A DNA stretch of 64,000 bases. Source: Amnibacterium flavum (lineage in GTDB: Bacteria; Actinomycetota; Actinomycetes; Actinomycetales; Microbacteriaceae). Each line of letters begins with the position of its first letter. Position 1 is the stretch's first letter. Where the stretch lies: assembly GCF_003097495.1 (NCBI RefSeq), contig NZ_QEOP01000002.1, positions 1,240,001 to 1,304,000 of the forward strand, given 5' to 3'. Positions 44,167 through 55,833 of the stretch are shown one piece after another. Both the position numbers and the translations under genes were made by a program. The notes under the pieces are model-generated. The model did no database searches. It was not told the origin of the DNA and was given only the letters and a program-made list of their open reading frames with translations.

Positions 44167-44612
44167 CTGACGAAGCTAGGTTCTCGGTGATGCTTCACCG
44201 CTTGGAAACCCACGCCGGGCCCCACAACGAGGCCCTAGAGGAGCCGGTCTGGACCCTCACGGCGTTCCCCTCGGACGAGCTGTCGACGCCGGTGATCTGG
44301 GGTTACCTTCGGGCCGAGTCTCATGATGGGTTCGGGCAAGCGCAAGTGCTTGGCGTTGTGAGTGATCCGTCCCGCTCATGGCCAGCGATCGCTGCGAGCA
44401 ATTCCGGAGAGGCGGATTTCGCCAAGTGGGTGGCCGAGCATCTCGCGGAGGTCATGTACGACACCTGTCGGCGGGCGCTTCAGGCTCAGGCTGCGAACAT
44501 GGATTTCACCTTCCCTCTGGAGAAGGCCGCACCAAGCGCGACACTACAAATTGAGAAGCCGCGTGCTGCACAGCGGACCGCCCCCAAGAAGTCTCGTAAG
44601 GGTCGAGGCTAG
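44163..44612 (+). CDS. Unknown protein, possible SecB-like chaperone
   Basis: A 149-residue protein translationally coupled (ATGA) to the helix-turn-helix gene. Residues 87-125 (AKWVAEHLAEVMYDTCRRAL, then QAANMDFTFPLEKAAP) resemble the last helix and strand of SecB, where 'L-x-pYaRE...R-gG-x-p-l-LPP' is usual; the beta-rich first half (VWTLTAFPSDEL, VIWGYLRAES) would fit the SecB sheet. The C-terminus is Lys/Arg rich. A SecB-like third gene is the mark of toxin-antitoxin-chaperone modules such as Rv1955-Rv1957 of Mycobacterium tuberculosis. No named family is certain. Confidence 0.45.
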   Translation: MTDEARFSVMLHRLETHAGPHNEALEEPVWTLTAFPSDELSTPVIWGYLRAESHDGFGQAQVLGVVSDPSRSWPAIAASNSGEADFAKWVAEHLAEVMYDTCRRALQAQAANMDFTFPLEKAAPSATLQIEKPRAAQRTAPKKSRKGRG

Positions 44613-44682
44613 GCGCGGATTTCGCTGGCGAGATCTCTCGCAAAGCCGAGAGCGTCGGCGCTCGCCGCAGAAGGCTCGTCGA

Positions 44683-44688
44683 TAGGCT
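44683..44688 (+). promoter_or_regulatory. -10 element of a leaderless promoter
   Basis: TAGGCT ends six bases before the ATG at 44695, so this gene is transcribed apart from the toxin-antitoxin-like cassette. Confidence 0.5.
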
Positions 44689-44694
44689 CGCCGC

Positions 44695-45132
44695 ATGGAA
44701 TGGCTCGCAGCCCCTATCGTCGGCCTGCTTGGGGCGCTCGCTGGGGCCCTCATTCGTCCCATCGCAGATGATGCCTGGAACCTCGGGATCAAGAAGCGAT
44801 GGAGGCGTCGGGGATCCCGTTGGCAGCTCACGAAGGGGCGCGACGCGCTGTGGACCCTCCGATTTCTCGGCTCCCGCGAGGTGGTGGGGTGGCTCAGGTG
44901 GAAAGCGTGGGACGCAAACGGCTCGGTCATTGACTCCGGAGAGAGTTCTGTGGGTATGCCCGTATACGCCCGCGATGGCGTCGTTGTCGGCACGCTAGAG
45001 GGCTTTTCCAGCTTCCACGTCGACTGGATCGCCGATGGCCCCACCCATCAGAGAATCGAATTTCGACCGGGTGCTGAAGAGAATGTGATGTACCTCTTTC
45101 CCTACGGCAAGCGGTCGACTTTGATCGAATGA
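44695..45132 (+). CDS. Membrane-anchored protein of unknown function
   Basis: A 145-residue protein: an N-terminal hydrophobic, Ala/Gly-rich helix (EWLAAPIVGLLGALAGALIR), a basic patch (KKRWRRRGSRW), then a beta-rich cytoplasmic domain with repeated W and V residues (LWTLRFLGSREVVGWLRWKAW, VVVGTLEGFSSFHVDWI). No recognised family. Codon use and base composition differ from the core genome, in line with the accessory island. Confidence 0.6.
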   Translation: MEWLAAPIVGLLGALAGALIRPIADDAWNLGIKKRWRRRGSRWQLTKGRDALWTLRFLGSREVVGWLRWKAWDANGSVIDSGESSVGMPVYARDGVVVGTLEGFSSFHVDWIADGPTHQRIEFRPGAEENVMYLFPYGKRSTLIE

Positions 45133-45170
45133 CAGGCGGGTCGACCGTGCTGTGGGCGAGGCACTGGCCT

Positions 45171-45791
45171 CTACGGGCCAGGCGGTCTTAGGTCTACACC
45201 GCCAGGGCCCAGCTGACCAGGAGTCGCTCGTGCCCAGCGTCCTCGTCGCCGACGCGGCCAGATCCGCCACCTGTAGAGGCGCCACGTCGCGGGCGCTGTC
45301 CCGGGAAGTAGACCCCAGCGTACGCCGAAAACCTCAGGACGGTCATGACCTTCAGCTTCTAACCATTGGACGATGACCCACCTCTGACCGACAAACACTG
45401 TGGGGATTCCGACCGTCGTCTCAACCCACCCGGTACCTATCGACAGCGACGGGAGCTTCCAGAGCTCGACAGCATCCACCCCGTGGCCAACCAGGTAGGC
45501 GTGCACTTGATAGAGGGTCTTTGGCCCAATTGCCCGTACCCGGATGTCGACGTTCTCCATGCCGGGCTGGGGCGACGGGAAGTGCAACTGCGGGTTGAAC
45601 TGAAGTCCCGGAATTTCTCGACGGGTCGCCGTAACGATCTCGTAGATGCCGAAGAACGCAGCTGTCACGAGGGCGGCCAACGCGATCAGCCCGCCGACGC
45701 CAGCCCACCCCGGCCACTCAAGCCAGCTGAGAGGACCAGAGGCGGGGTCGACTGGCGCGGTGGTGATCACAACGGGAACTCTGGCATTCAC
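45171..45791 (-). CDS. Membrane-anchored protein of unknown function
   Basis: A roughly 206-residue leftward frame, convergent with the gene at 44695. One hydrophobic helix (GWAGVGGLIALAALVTAAFFGIY, about residues 25-50), then a beta-rich domain (VDIRVRAIGPKTLYQVHAYL, IPTVFVGQRWVIVQWLEAEG) and a basic Arg/Gly/Pro tail. AGGAGG lies just before GTG 45791. I do not recognise it. The layout, one helix plus a small beta domain, is like that of its neighbour. Confidence 0.5.
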   Translation of the reverse strand: MNARVPVVITTAPVDPASGPLSWLEWPGWAGVGGLIALAALVTAAFFGIYEIVTATRREIPGLQFNPQLHFPSPQPGMENVDIRVRAIGPKTLYQVHAYLVGHGVDAVELWKLPSLSIGTGWVETTVGIPTVFVGQRWVIVQWLEAEGHDRPEVFGVRWGLLPGTAPATWRLYRWRIWPRRRRGRWARATPGQLGPGGVDLRPPGP

Positions 45792-46598
45792 GCACCTCCT
45801 CAGCAAGCTTGGTGCGACACGCCGCTCGGGGTGTCAATGCGGAGGGTGCTTGACAACCGATATCACAGTTCCTCATAGGGTCTGGGACCCTATTCACCCG
45901 GATAACAATGATGGCCTCGCTCACGCGGGCCATTCTCATCTCTTCGTCGGGCCCGGGAAGGCTGTCGACGAATCGCGGCGGTTGTGCGCGCGGGCCGACG
46001 TCGCGCCGGTGTTGTCCCGTGCCGGAGCCCGGTAGCGACCCCCAGAAACTGCCTAGCAAACGGGACTCTCACTCTCGGCGACCACTGCACACGCACCTCA
46101 CTCGCATGGCCCGTCCCGCCGGTAACCCATCGACCTCCAGGCGCGGCACCGGTATGGGAGGCCGAAACGCCTACCAGTGGCAGCGAGTCGCCAAACCCCC
46201 TCGGCAAGGGCGCCCGGTTTGCTTGAGGAACCATAAGCCGTTCATCTACACCTCGCGAGCCTGGGCGAACATCGGCCGCTTCCTCCTGCAGCGCGAGCGG
46301 GGCGCCCGGCTGACCGTCGAGCACGTGCGACGTGGTCCTCGTCTGCGAAGAGTGCGGCGCTCAGGTGCTCGGCTCTCGCGACGCACAGTCACGCGCCCGA
46401 CGGGTCGCAAGCCCTCGAATGCAGGGCCCGTGCGCACACACTCATCTTCGCCTCACTGATTCTCGGCGCCGCACCAGCAAGCATCCAGTGAGACCGGTCG
46501 AATAGCGCGCCAGCGCGTATCGAGACCCCGAACTCGCGGGCCGGCGGGACGAGAGCCCAGAGCGAACACGGGCCGGGAATGTTTCGGGGTCCCGTACG
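45792..46598. other. Gene-poor stretch of the island
   Basis: About 800 bases with no gene I can support. It holds a plausible rightward promoter (TTGACA 45850-45855 and CATAGG 45874-45879, 18 bases apart) with no credible product downstream. Possible coding debris includes a VCEECGAQVLGS zinc-knuckle-like string near 46345, with a stop just upstream. It probably marks the right-hand decayed edge of the accessory island. Confidence 0.4.
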
Positions 46599-46602
46599 TT
46601 GA

Positions 46603-46623
46603 CTTGAGTCGAAGGCACTCAAG
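46603..46623. promoter_or_regulatory. HAIR element (HspR operator)
   Basis: CTTGAGT-CGAAGGC-ACTCAAG is an exact match to the HspR-associated inverted repeat CTTGAGT-N7-ACTCAAG. It overlaps a TTGACT -35 hexamer at 46599-46604, so HspR would repress transcription of the Clp gene until heat shock. Confidence 0.95.
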
Positions 46624-46640
46624 TTTTACAGGAGGTCTGA

Positions 46641-49184
<2,544 letters not shown>

Positions 49185-49201
49185 CCCGCGGCAACGAAAC
49201 G

Positions 49202-49236
49202 GAAGAAGGGCCGTCCCGATGGGGCGGCCCTTCTTC
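49202..49236 (+). terminator. Intrinsic terminator after the Clp gene
   Basis: GAAGAAGGGCCG (49202-49213) pairs with CGGCCCTTCTTC (49225-49236) with additional pairing inside the loop; the hairpin begins 17 bases after the stop. Confidence 0.85.
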
Positions 49237-49295
49237 GCGTACTGCCAGCGCCGTTGCTGCCAGACGTCCGCGGATTCGCCGACCCGCCGAGCCGA

Positions 49296-50237
49296 TCAGA
49301 CGACCAGCTCGGCGAGGACGGCACCCGGACGTTCGATCGCGGCGAAATGTCCGGCTCCGTGCAGAAGAGTCTCGTGGAAATCGGGGATCAGTGCGGCAAA
49401 CGTGTCCGAATCGTGCTCTCCGACGAAGACGTCGCGCTCCCCGCGGACCGAACGGACACGGCAGCCGATCGACCGCCACCGCTGCTGGTCGTACCGGGCG
49501 GCGGCACGGGCGGCGAGCACGAACGATTTCGGCCGGACCTCGACCGCGAGCGCTTCGATCACCGTCGGGTCGACGCTGCGCGGGTCGACGAAGAGCGGGG
49601 ACGCGAGCGGCGTCAGCGCACCGACGCGATGAAGAAGACGGACGAGCCCCGTTCCCGCGGGTCCGAGGAGACGCAGCACGCGCATCGCGACGAGCATCCC
49701 TGAGAACCAGGGAAGTCGGAGGCCGCCGCGGATCGGGCGCGTGATGGCGTCGATCTCGCCGGCTCCCGTTCCGGAGACGAGGCCGACCGACAGAGTCGCA
49801 GTGGGTTCGGCGACCGCGAGGTCGAGGGCGACGAAGCCGCCGAGGGAGTGGCCGAGCACATTCCAGGACTCGTAGCCGAGAGCGCGCGCCGCTTCGGCGA
49901 CGGCGGTGCTGAGCAGGCCGACGTCCGGGTCGGCTCGATCAGGCAGAGGCGACTCGCCCCATCCGGGGAGGTCGAACGCGATCACGTCGCGGAGCGGACG
50001 CTCCTCAAGATCGGACTCGGCGAGAAGCGGCGTCCAGGTCGTCCACGACCCGGCAGCACCGTGGAGGAGGATCGTGGCGGGACCACCGGTCTCCCGCCCG
50101 GTGCGGACGACGACGGGTCCCGCGATCGTGTCGATGACGACGCGGCGTAGACCGAGGAGAGCGGCAGCTCGAATGAGCGCCGCTCCCCCGGTCGCCGATC
50201 CGGGCCGATCGGCGCGAGTTCTCGCCACGCGCTCCAT
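49296..50237 (-). CDS. Alpha/beta hydrolase
   Basis: A 313-residue alpha/beta hydrolase. ILLHGAAGSWTTWTPLL is the oxyanion stretch, LGHSLGGFVALDLA carries the nucleophile, RGERDVFVGEHD the acid and LLHGAGHFAAIERP the histidine. The start is ATG 50237. Substrate unknown; the pattern is that of general esterases or epoxide hydrolase-like lyases. Confidence 0.87.
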   Translation of the reverse strand: MERVARTRADRPGSATGGAALIRAAALLGLRRVVIDTIAGPVVVRTGRETGGPATILLHGAAGSWTTWTPLLAESDLEERPLRDVIAFDLPGWGESPLPDRADPDVGLLSTAVAEAARALGYESWNVLGHSLGGFVALDLAVAEPTATLSVGLVSGTGAGEIDAITRPIRGGLRLPWFSGMLVAMRVLRLLGPAGTGLVRLLHRVGALTPLASPLFVDPRSVDPTVIEALAVEVRPKSFVLAARAAARYDQQRWRSIGCRVRSVRGERDVFVGEHDSDTFAALIPDFHETLLHGAGHFAAIERPGAVLAELVV

Positions 50238-50283
50238 GCTCGGAGTTCGTCGCGCCGCACGGGCCCGGATTGGGGAACGCCGG

Positions 50284-50514
50284 CTACCCGTTGGGGAAGA
50301 GTCCGGCGAGGATCGAGCAGACTCCGACGATGGCGAGGACTATCCCGCCGATCAGCATCATGGTCGGACTGAACACGGCGTTGGGGTTCGGATATACGCC
50401 GCTCTCACGACGGAGCGCGAGAGCCGAAAGGCGCCCGCGGGCGACGATGAAGGCGATGCCACCGGCAATCGCCGCGACACCCAGGATGAAGAACAACACG
50501 GTTGCAGCTGTCAT
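50284..50514 (-). CDS. Small two-helix membrane protein
   Basis: A 76-residue protein with hydrophobic helices at about residues 4-25 and 50-72 joined by a short loop (RLSALALRRESGVYPNPNAVFSP). I do not recognise a named family. It lies 46 bases upstream of the hydrolase on the same strand. Confidence 0.65.
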   Translation of the reverse strand: MTAATVLFFILGVAAIAGGIAFIVARGRLSALALRRESGVYPNPNAVFSPTMMLIGGIVLAIVGVCSILAGLFPNG

Positions 50515-50613
50515 GACTTCATGCTCCCGTGGGGCGGCAGGGGGTCACAATCACTCGTTCGGGGGCTAAACCGGTCCCGTTCGGGGGACGATCATCGCGA
50601 ACGCCCCCGGGGA

Positions 50614-51444
<831 letters not shown>

Positions 51445-51583
51445 GTGTGACCTTCCAGTCGTCGTCGATGAAGTCGCTACCCAGCGTAGGACCCGCCCGG
51501 GTCGCCGCCCTGTGCCGCTGAGCGAGGGCAGGTGGAGTGGGACTGGGCGACTCGACAGCTGGGACGCGAGACAATCAACTCAC

Positions 51584-52627
51584 ATGTCTACTGTGAAGGC
51601 CTACGCGGCCACCTCTGCCACCGAACCCCTCGTCCCCGTCACCATCGAACGCCGCGAGGTCGGCGCGAAAGACGTCATGATCGAGATCGCCTACGCGGGG
51701 ATCTGCCACTCCGACATCCACACCGTCCGCGGCGAGTGGGGTCCCGTGACCTACCCGCTGACGGTCGGCCACGAGATCGTCGGCACCGTGACCGAGGTGG
51801 GTTCGGAGGTGACCCTGCACCAGGTGGGCGATCGAGTCGGCGTCGGCTGCATGGTCAACTCCTGCCGCGAGTGCGTGAATTGCCTCGCGGGCGAGGAGCA
51901 GTACTGCATCCCCGGCAACACGGGCACCTACGCTTCCGTCGACCGCGACGGCAGCATCACGCAGGGCGGGTACTCGACCCACGTCGTCGTCGTCGAGGAC
52001 TTCGTGCTCAAGGTGCCCGAGTCGATCCCGTACGAGGCGGCCGCCCCCCTCCTCTGCGCGGGGATCACCACCTACTCGCCCCTGTCGCATTGGAACGCCG
52101 GTCCCGGAACACGGGTCGCCGTCGTCGGGATGGGTGGACTCGGGCACATGGCCGTCAAAATCGCCCACGCGATGGGCGCCGAGGTGACGGTGCTCTCCCA
52201 GACGCTCGGCAAGAAGGACGACGGGCTCCGCCTGGGTGCCGACCACTACTACGCCACGAGCGACCCGGCCACCTTCGACGAGCTCGCCAACTCGTTCGAC
52301 CTGGTCATCAACACGGTCAGCGCCGTGATCGACATGAGCGCCTACCTGTCGCTGCTGGCACTCGATGGAACGTTCGTCAGTGTCGGAGCACCGCCCGAGC
52401 CCCTCCCCGTGCAGGTGTTCTCGCTGTTCGGGAACCGTCGTTCGTTCGCCGGATCGGGTATCGGCAGCATCCGCGAGACGCAGGAGATGCTCGACTTCTG
52501 CGCCGAGCACGGGATCGCACCCGAGATCGAGCTCGTGAACGCCGACTACATCAACGAGGCGTACGAGCGGGTTCTGAAGTCGGACGTCCGCTACCGCTTC
52601 GTCATCGACATCAGCACTCTCGCCTGA
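51584..52627 (+). CDS. Zinc-dependent alcohol dehydrogenase, NADP type
   Basis: A 347-residue MDR of the cinnamyl alcohol dehydrogenase/YahK-like type. [15 protein letters not shown] carries the catalytic zinc Cys, GHEIVG the His, and the structural zinc cysteines are in [20 protein letters not shown]. The cofactor site is [20 protein letters not shown]. The ATG is at 51584. It is followed four bases later by a F420-type dehydrogenase gene, likely one operon. Confidence 0.92.
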   Translation: MSTVKAYAATSATEPLVPVTIERREVGAKDVMIEIAYAGICHSDIHTVRGEWGPVTYPLTVGHEIVGTVTEVGSEVTLHQVGDRVGVGCMVNSCRECVNCLAGEEQYCIPGNTGTYASVDRDGSITQGGYSTHVVVVEDFVLKVPESIPYEAAAPLLCAGITTYSPLSHWNAGPGTRVAVVGMGGLGHMAVKIAHAMGAEVTVLSQTLGKKDDGLRLGADHYYATSDPATFDELANSFDLVINTVSAVIDMSAYLSLLALDGTFVSVGAPPEPLPVQVFSLFGNRRSFAGSGIGSIRETQEMLDFCAEHGIAPEIELVNADYINEAYERVLKSDVRYRFVIDISTLA

Positions 52628-52631
52628 TCGG

Positions 52632-53321
52632 ATGGCGGCGCAGCGGACCATCGGCATCCTGGGTGCCGGCAAGGTGGGGACGGTGCTCGCGCGCCTGGCG
52701 ATCGCGGCGGGCTACCGTGTGCTGATCGCCGGGTCCGGTGATCCGGAGCGGATCCGACTGATCGTCGACGTGCTCACCCCGGGGGCGGTGGCGGTCAGCT
52801 CCGAGGAGGCGGTGCGGGGTGCCGACGTCGTCGTCCTCGCCCTCCCGCTCGGCAAGTACCGGTCCATCCCGACCGGCGCTCTCGCCGGCAAGCTCGTCGT
52901 CGATGCGATGAACTACTGGTGGGAGGTCGACGGCATCCGGCCCGAGTTCACCGATCCGACGGTGTCGACGAGCGAACTGGTCCAGGAGTTCCTCCCCGAG
53001 TCCCGCGTCGTGAAGGCGTTCAACCACATGGGGTATCACGACCTCGATGAGGGACCGCGACCGGCGGGCGCCGCCGACCGGAAGGCGATCGCGCTCGCCG
53101 GCGACGACGCCGACGCGGTGGCCGAGGTCGCCGAGCTGATCGACGATCTCGGCTTCGACCCGGTCACCGCAGGGTCGCTCAGGGACAGCATCAGCATGCA
53201 GCCGTTCGCCGAGCTGTTCGGGGCGAACGAGGACGCACCCGAGGTCGCGGCCCTGCTGGAGCGCTTCCCGCAGACCGTCCGGGGCCGCGAGGTCGCCGCG
53301 GCGCGGACCGACGCCGAGTAG
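52632..53321 (+). CDS. NADPH-dependent F420 reductase-like protein
   Basis: A 229-residue Rossmann protein of the F420-dependent NADP oxidoreductase family: [52 protein letters not shown] and [14 protein letters not shown]. It may exchange hydride between NADPH and F420, although many members use other substrates. It lies four bases after the alcohol dehydrogenase. Its end is followed by repeats. Confidence 0.85.
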   Translation: MAAQRTIGILGAGKVGTVLARLAIAAGYRVLIAGSGDPERIRLIVDVLTPGAVAVSSEEAVRGADVVVLALPLGKYRSIPTGALAGKLVVDAMNYWWEVDGIRPEFTDPTVSTSELVQEFLPESRVVKAFNHMGYHDLDEGPRPAGAADRKAIALAGDDADAVAEVAELIDDLGFDPVTAGSLRDSISMQPFAELFGANEDAPEVAALLERFPQTVRGREVAAARTDAE

Positions 53322-53690
53322 GCCTTCGTTTCGACGAGCTCAACGAGCGGCGGGGCGTCCCGCCCATTGAGCCCGTCGAAATGCGCGGGAACCCCTTACT
53401 CGCGGCCTTCGCTTCGCTGCGCTCAGCGGGCGGCGCCAACCCGCCCATTGAGCGAAGCGAAATGAGCGCCCCCTCTCGCCCACGGCCTTCGTTTCGACGA
53501 GCTCAACGAGCGGTCTCCGTGCGACTCACCTCCCGCGCGGCCTTCGCTTCGCTGCGCTCAGCGGGCGGCGCCACCCCGCCCATTGAGCGAAGCGAAATGA
53601 GCGCCCTCCTCTCGCCCACGGCCTCCGTTTCGACGAGCTCAACGAGCGGCCGGGCCGGCCGCCCATCGAGCCCGCCGAAATGAGCGGGAC
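53321..53690. repeat. Tandem ~135-bp repeat array of two interleaved elements
   Basis: Element B, GGCCTTCGTTTCGACGAGCT plus CAACGAGCGG, occurs at 53321, 53484 and 53620. Element A, GCGGCCTTCGCTTCGCTGCG plus CTCAGCGGGCGGCGCCA, occurs at 53402 and 53537, each followed by CCCGCCCATTGAGCGAAGCG. The A-B unit is duplicated with a 135-base period. Inverted partial copies let each unit fold. It fills the 433-base gap before the helicase; no coding frame is credible. Confidence 0.85.
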
Positions 53691-53742
53691 GCTCGCCCGC
53701 AGCCCCTGATTCCCGCGGCATCGGGCGGACGGGCGGGGCGAG

Positions 53743-53748
53743 TACCCT
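53743..53748 (+). promoter_or_regulatory. -10 element of a leaderless promoter (helicase gene)
   Basis: TACCCT ends six bases before the ATG at 53755. Confidence 0.5.
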
Positions 53749-53754
53749 TGGTGA

Positions 53755-55503
53755 ATGTCTTCACCTGATTCCAGCGCGCCCGAAGAGTCGGAAACGACCC
53801 CCGAGACGCAGACCTTCCAGGCGCTCGGACTCGGCGAACCCGTTCTCAAAGCGCTCAAGGACGTCGGCTACGAAACCCCGTCCGCGATCCAGGCGGCCAC
53901 CATCCCGCCGCTCCTCGCCGGCCGCGATGTCATCGGCCTCGCCCAGACCGGTACCGGCAAGACGGCCGCGTTCGCGCTGCCGATCCTGTCGCAGCTCGAC
54001 CTGACCCAGCAGACGCCCCAGGCTCTCGTGCTCGCACCCACGCGCGAACTCGCGCTGCAGGTCTGCGAAGCGTTCGAGAAGTACGCCGCCCACCTGCGCG
54101 GCGTCCGTGTGCTCCCCGTCTACGGCGGTCAGGGTTACGGCACCCAGCTCTCGGCCCTGCGTCGCGGAGTCCACGTGGTCGTCGGCACACCCGGCCGGAT
54201 CATGGACCACCTGGATAAGGGAACCCTCGACCTGACCGAGCTCAAGTTCCTCGTGCTCGACGAGGCCGACGAGATGCTCAAGATGGGCTTCGCGGAGGAT
54301 GTCGAGACGATCCTCGCCGACACCCCCGACAGCAAGCAGGTCGCCCTGTTCTCGGCGACGATGCCGGCGCAGATCCGCCGCATCTCGGCCAAGTACCTGC
54401 ACGACGCCGAAGAGATCACGGTCAAGAACAAGACGACCACCTCGGCCAACACCACCCAGCGCTACCTGGTGGTGTCGTACCCGCAGAAGGTCGATGCGCT
54501 CACCCGCATCCTCGAGGTCGAGAACTTCGAAGGGATGATCGTCTTCGTCCGCACGAAGAACGAGACCGAGACTCTCGCCGAGAAGCTCCGTGCCCGCGGT
54601 TACACGGCTGCCGCGATCAGCGGCGATGTCGCCCAGGCCCAGCGCGAGAAGACGGTCAACCAGCTGAAGTCGGGCAAGCTCGACATCCTCGTCGCGACCG
54701 ACGTCGCCGCCCGCGGACTCGACGTCGACCGGATCAGCCACGTCGTCAACTACGACCTCCCCATCGACACCGAGTCATACGTCCACCGCATCGGCCGCAC
54801 CGGTCGCGCAGGGCGTTCGGGAGACGCGATCAGCTTCGTGACCCCGCGCGAGCGGCGCATGCTCACCTCGATCGAGAAGGCCACCCGCCAGCCGCTGACC
54901 CAGATGCAGCTGCCGAGCACCGAGGACGTGAACGCCACCCGCTTGGCCCGCTTCGACGACGCCATCACGGCGGCGCTCGGACAGACGGAGCGCATCGAGC
55001 GCTTCCGCGACATCATCAATCACTACGTCGAGCACAACGACGTGCCCGAGGCCGATGTGGCCGCGGCGCTCGCCGTCGTCGCTCAGGGCGACACCCCCCT
55101 GCTGCTGTCCCCCGAGGACGAGCGCGCTCAGCGCTTCGATCGGGACGACCGCGACGGAGGGCGGCCCGAACGCGGCGAGCGGCCCGAGCGTCGTCCGCGC
55201 GGTGACTCCAACCTCATCAAGTACCGCATCGCCGTCGGTCGTCGACACAAGGTGGAGCCGCGTCAGATCGTCGGCGCGCTGGCCAACGAGGGCGGCTTGA
55301 AGCGCGAGGACTTCGGTTCGATCGACATCCGTCCCGACTTCTCGCTGGTCGAGCTGCCCGCCGATCTGTCGGACGACACACTCTCCCGCCTGAGCGGTAC
55401 CCGGATCAGTGGGAAACTCATCGAGCTGCGTCCCGACCGGGGTGCGCCGGGTGGACGACGCGACCGCGGCGACGACCGTCCGCCCCGCAAGCCCCGGCAC
55501 TGA
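53755..55503 (+). CDS. deaD: DEAD-box RNA helicase, DeaD/CsdA type
   Basis: A 582-residue ATP-dependent RNA helicase for ribosome assembly and mRNA decay. Motifs in order: FQALGLGEPVLKALKDVGYETPSAIQ (Q motif), AQTGTGKT, PTRELALQ, TPGR, DEAD, SAT, ARGLDVDRISHVVNYDLP, HRIGRTGR. The C-terminus has a basic linker (GGRPERGERPERRPRG) and a DbpA-type RNA-binding domain (YRIAVGRRHKVEPRQIVGAL), then an RG-rich tail. Confidence 0.95.
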   Translation: MSSPDSSAPEESETTPETQTFQALGLGEPVLKALKDVGYETPSAIQAATIPPLLAGRDVIGLAQTGTGKTAAFALPILSQLDLTQQTPQALVLAPTRELALQVCEAFEKYAAHLRGVRVLPVYGGQGYGTQLSALRRGVHVVVGTPGRIMDHLDKGTLDLTELKFLVLDEADEMLKMGFAEDVETILADTPDSKQVALFSATMPAQIRRISAKYLHDAEEITVKNKTTTSANTTQRYLVVSYPQKVDALTRILEVENFEGMIVFVRTKNETETLAEKLRARGYTAAAISGDVAQAQREKTVNQLKSGKLDILVATDVAARGLDVDRISHVVNYDLPIDTESYVHRIGRTGRAGRSGDAISFVTPRERRMLTSIEKATRQPLTQMQLPSTEDVNATRLARFDDAITAALGQTERIERFRDIINHYVEHNDVPEADVAAALAVVAQGDTPLLLSPEDERAQRFDRDDRDGGRPERGERPERRPRGDSNLIKYRIAVGRRHKVEPRQIVGALANEGGLKREDFGSIDIRPDFSLVELPADLSDDTLSRLSGTRISGKLIELRPDRGAPGGRRDRGDDRPPRKPRH

Positions 55504-55537
55504 TCGCACTCCGGCGCGGGCGTCGAGCCGACTCGGA

Positions 55538-55543
55538 TAGGCT
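55538..55543 (+). promoter_or_regulatory. -10 element of a leaderless promoter
   Basis: TAGGCT ends seven bases before the ATG at 55551. Confidence 0.45.
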
Positions 55544-55550
55544 CCGCCGA

Positions 55551-55751
55551 ATGGACGAGGACCAGCGCCGCCGGCGCGCCGCCGCGCAGGAGGCCGAGGC
55601 GCTGCACGCGCTCGAGGCGATCATGAACGGCGGCGACCTCACCGCGGAGTCGTCGCGACTGTCGAACGATTTCACGGATCGGCAGACGGGGGCGATCTCG
55701 GGCTGGTTCCGCCGGTTCAAGACTCCCCCGCGCGGCGACCAGACGGACTGA
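55551..55751 (+). CDS. Small charged protein of unknown function
   Basis: A 66-residue hydrophilic protein: an N-terminal helix rich in Arg, Ala and Glu (MDEDQRRRRAAAQEAEALHA), then a polar segment ending GWFRRFKTPP. No membrane helix or cysteine. Support comes from the leaderless promoter and from codon use; I do not recognise a family. Confidence 0.6.
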   Translation: MDEDQRRRRAAAQEAEALHALEAIMNGGDLTAESSRLSNDFTDRQTGAISGWFRRFKTPPRGDQTD

Positions 55752-55821
55752 TCACCGAACGGAAATCCGCGCCTCATCGGGCTCGCACAGAAGCTCAGCG
55801 GGGATGCACAGGGGCGGCCCC

Positions 55822-55827
55822 TACGTT
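55822..55827 (+). promoter_or_regulatory. -10 element of a leaderless promoter (acyltransferase gene)
   Basis: TACGTT ends six bases before the GTG at 55834. Confidence 0.45.
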
Positions 55828-55833
55828 TGAGCG

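Noticed and set aside
45908-46459. A 183-codon rightward frame in the island, following a TTGACA promoter
   Set aside because: The translation is Arg/Pro/Ser rich without secondary structure or ribosome binding site.
46335-46500. A VCEECG zinc-knuckle string as the core of a small gene
   Set aside because: An in-frame stop lies just upstream, no start with a ribosome binding site fits, and the rest is basic low-complexity sequence.
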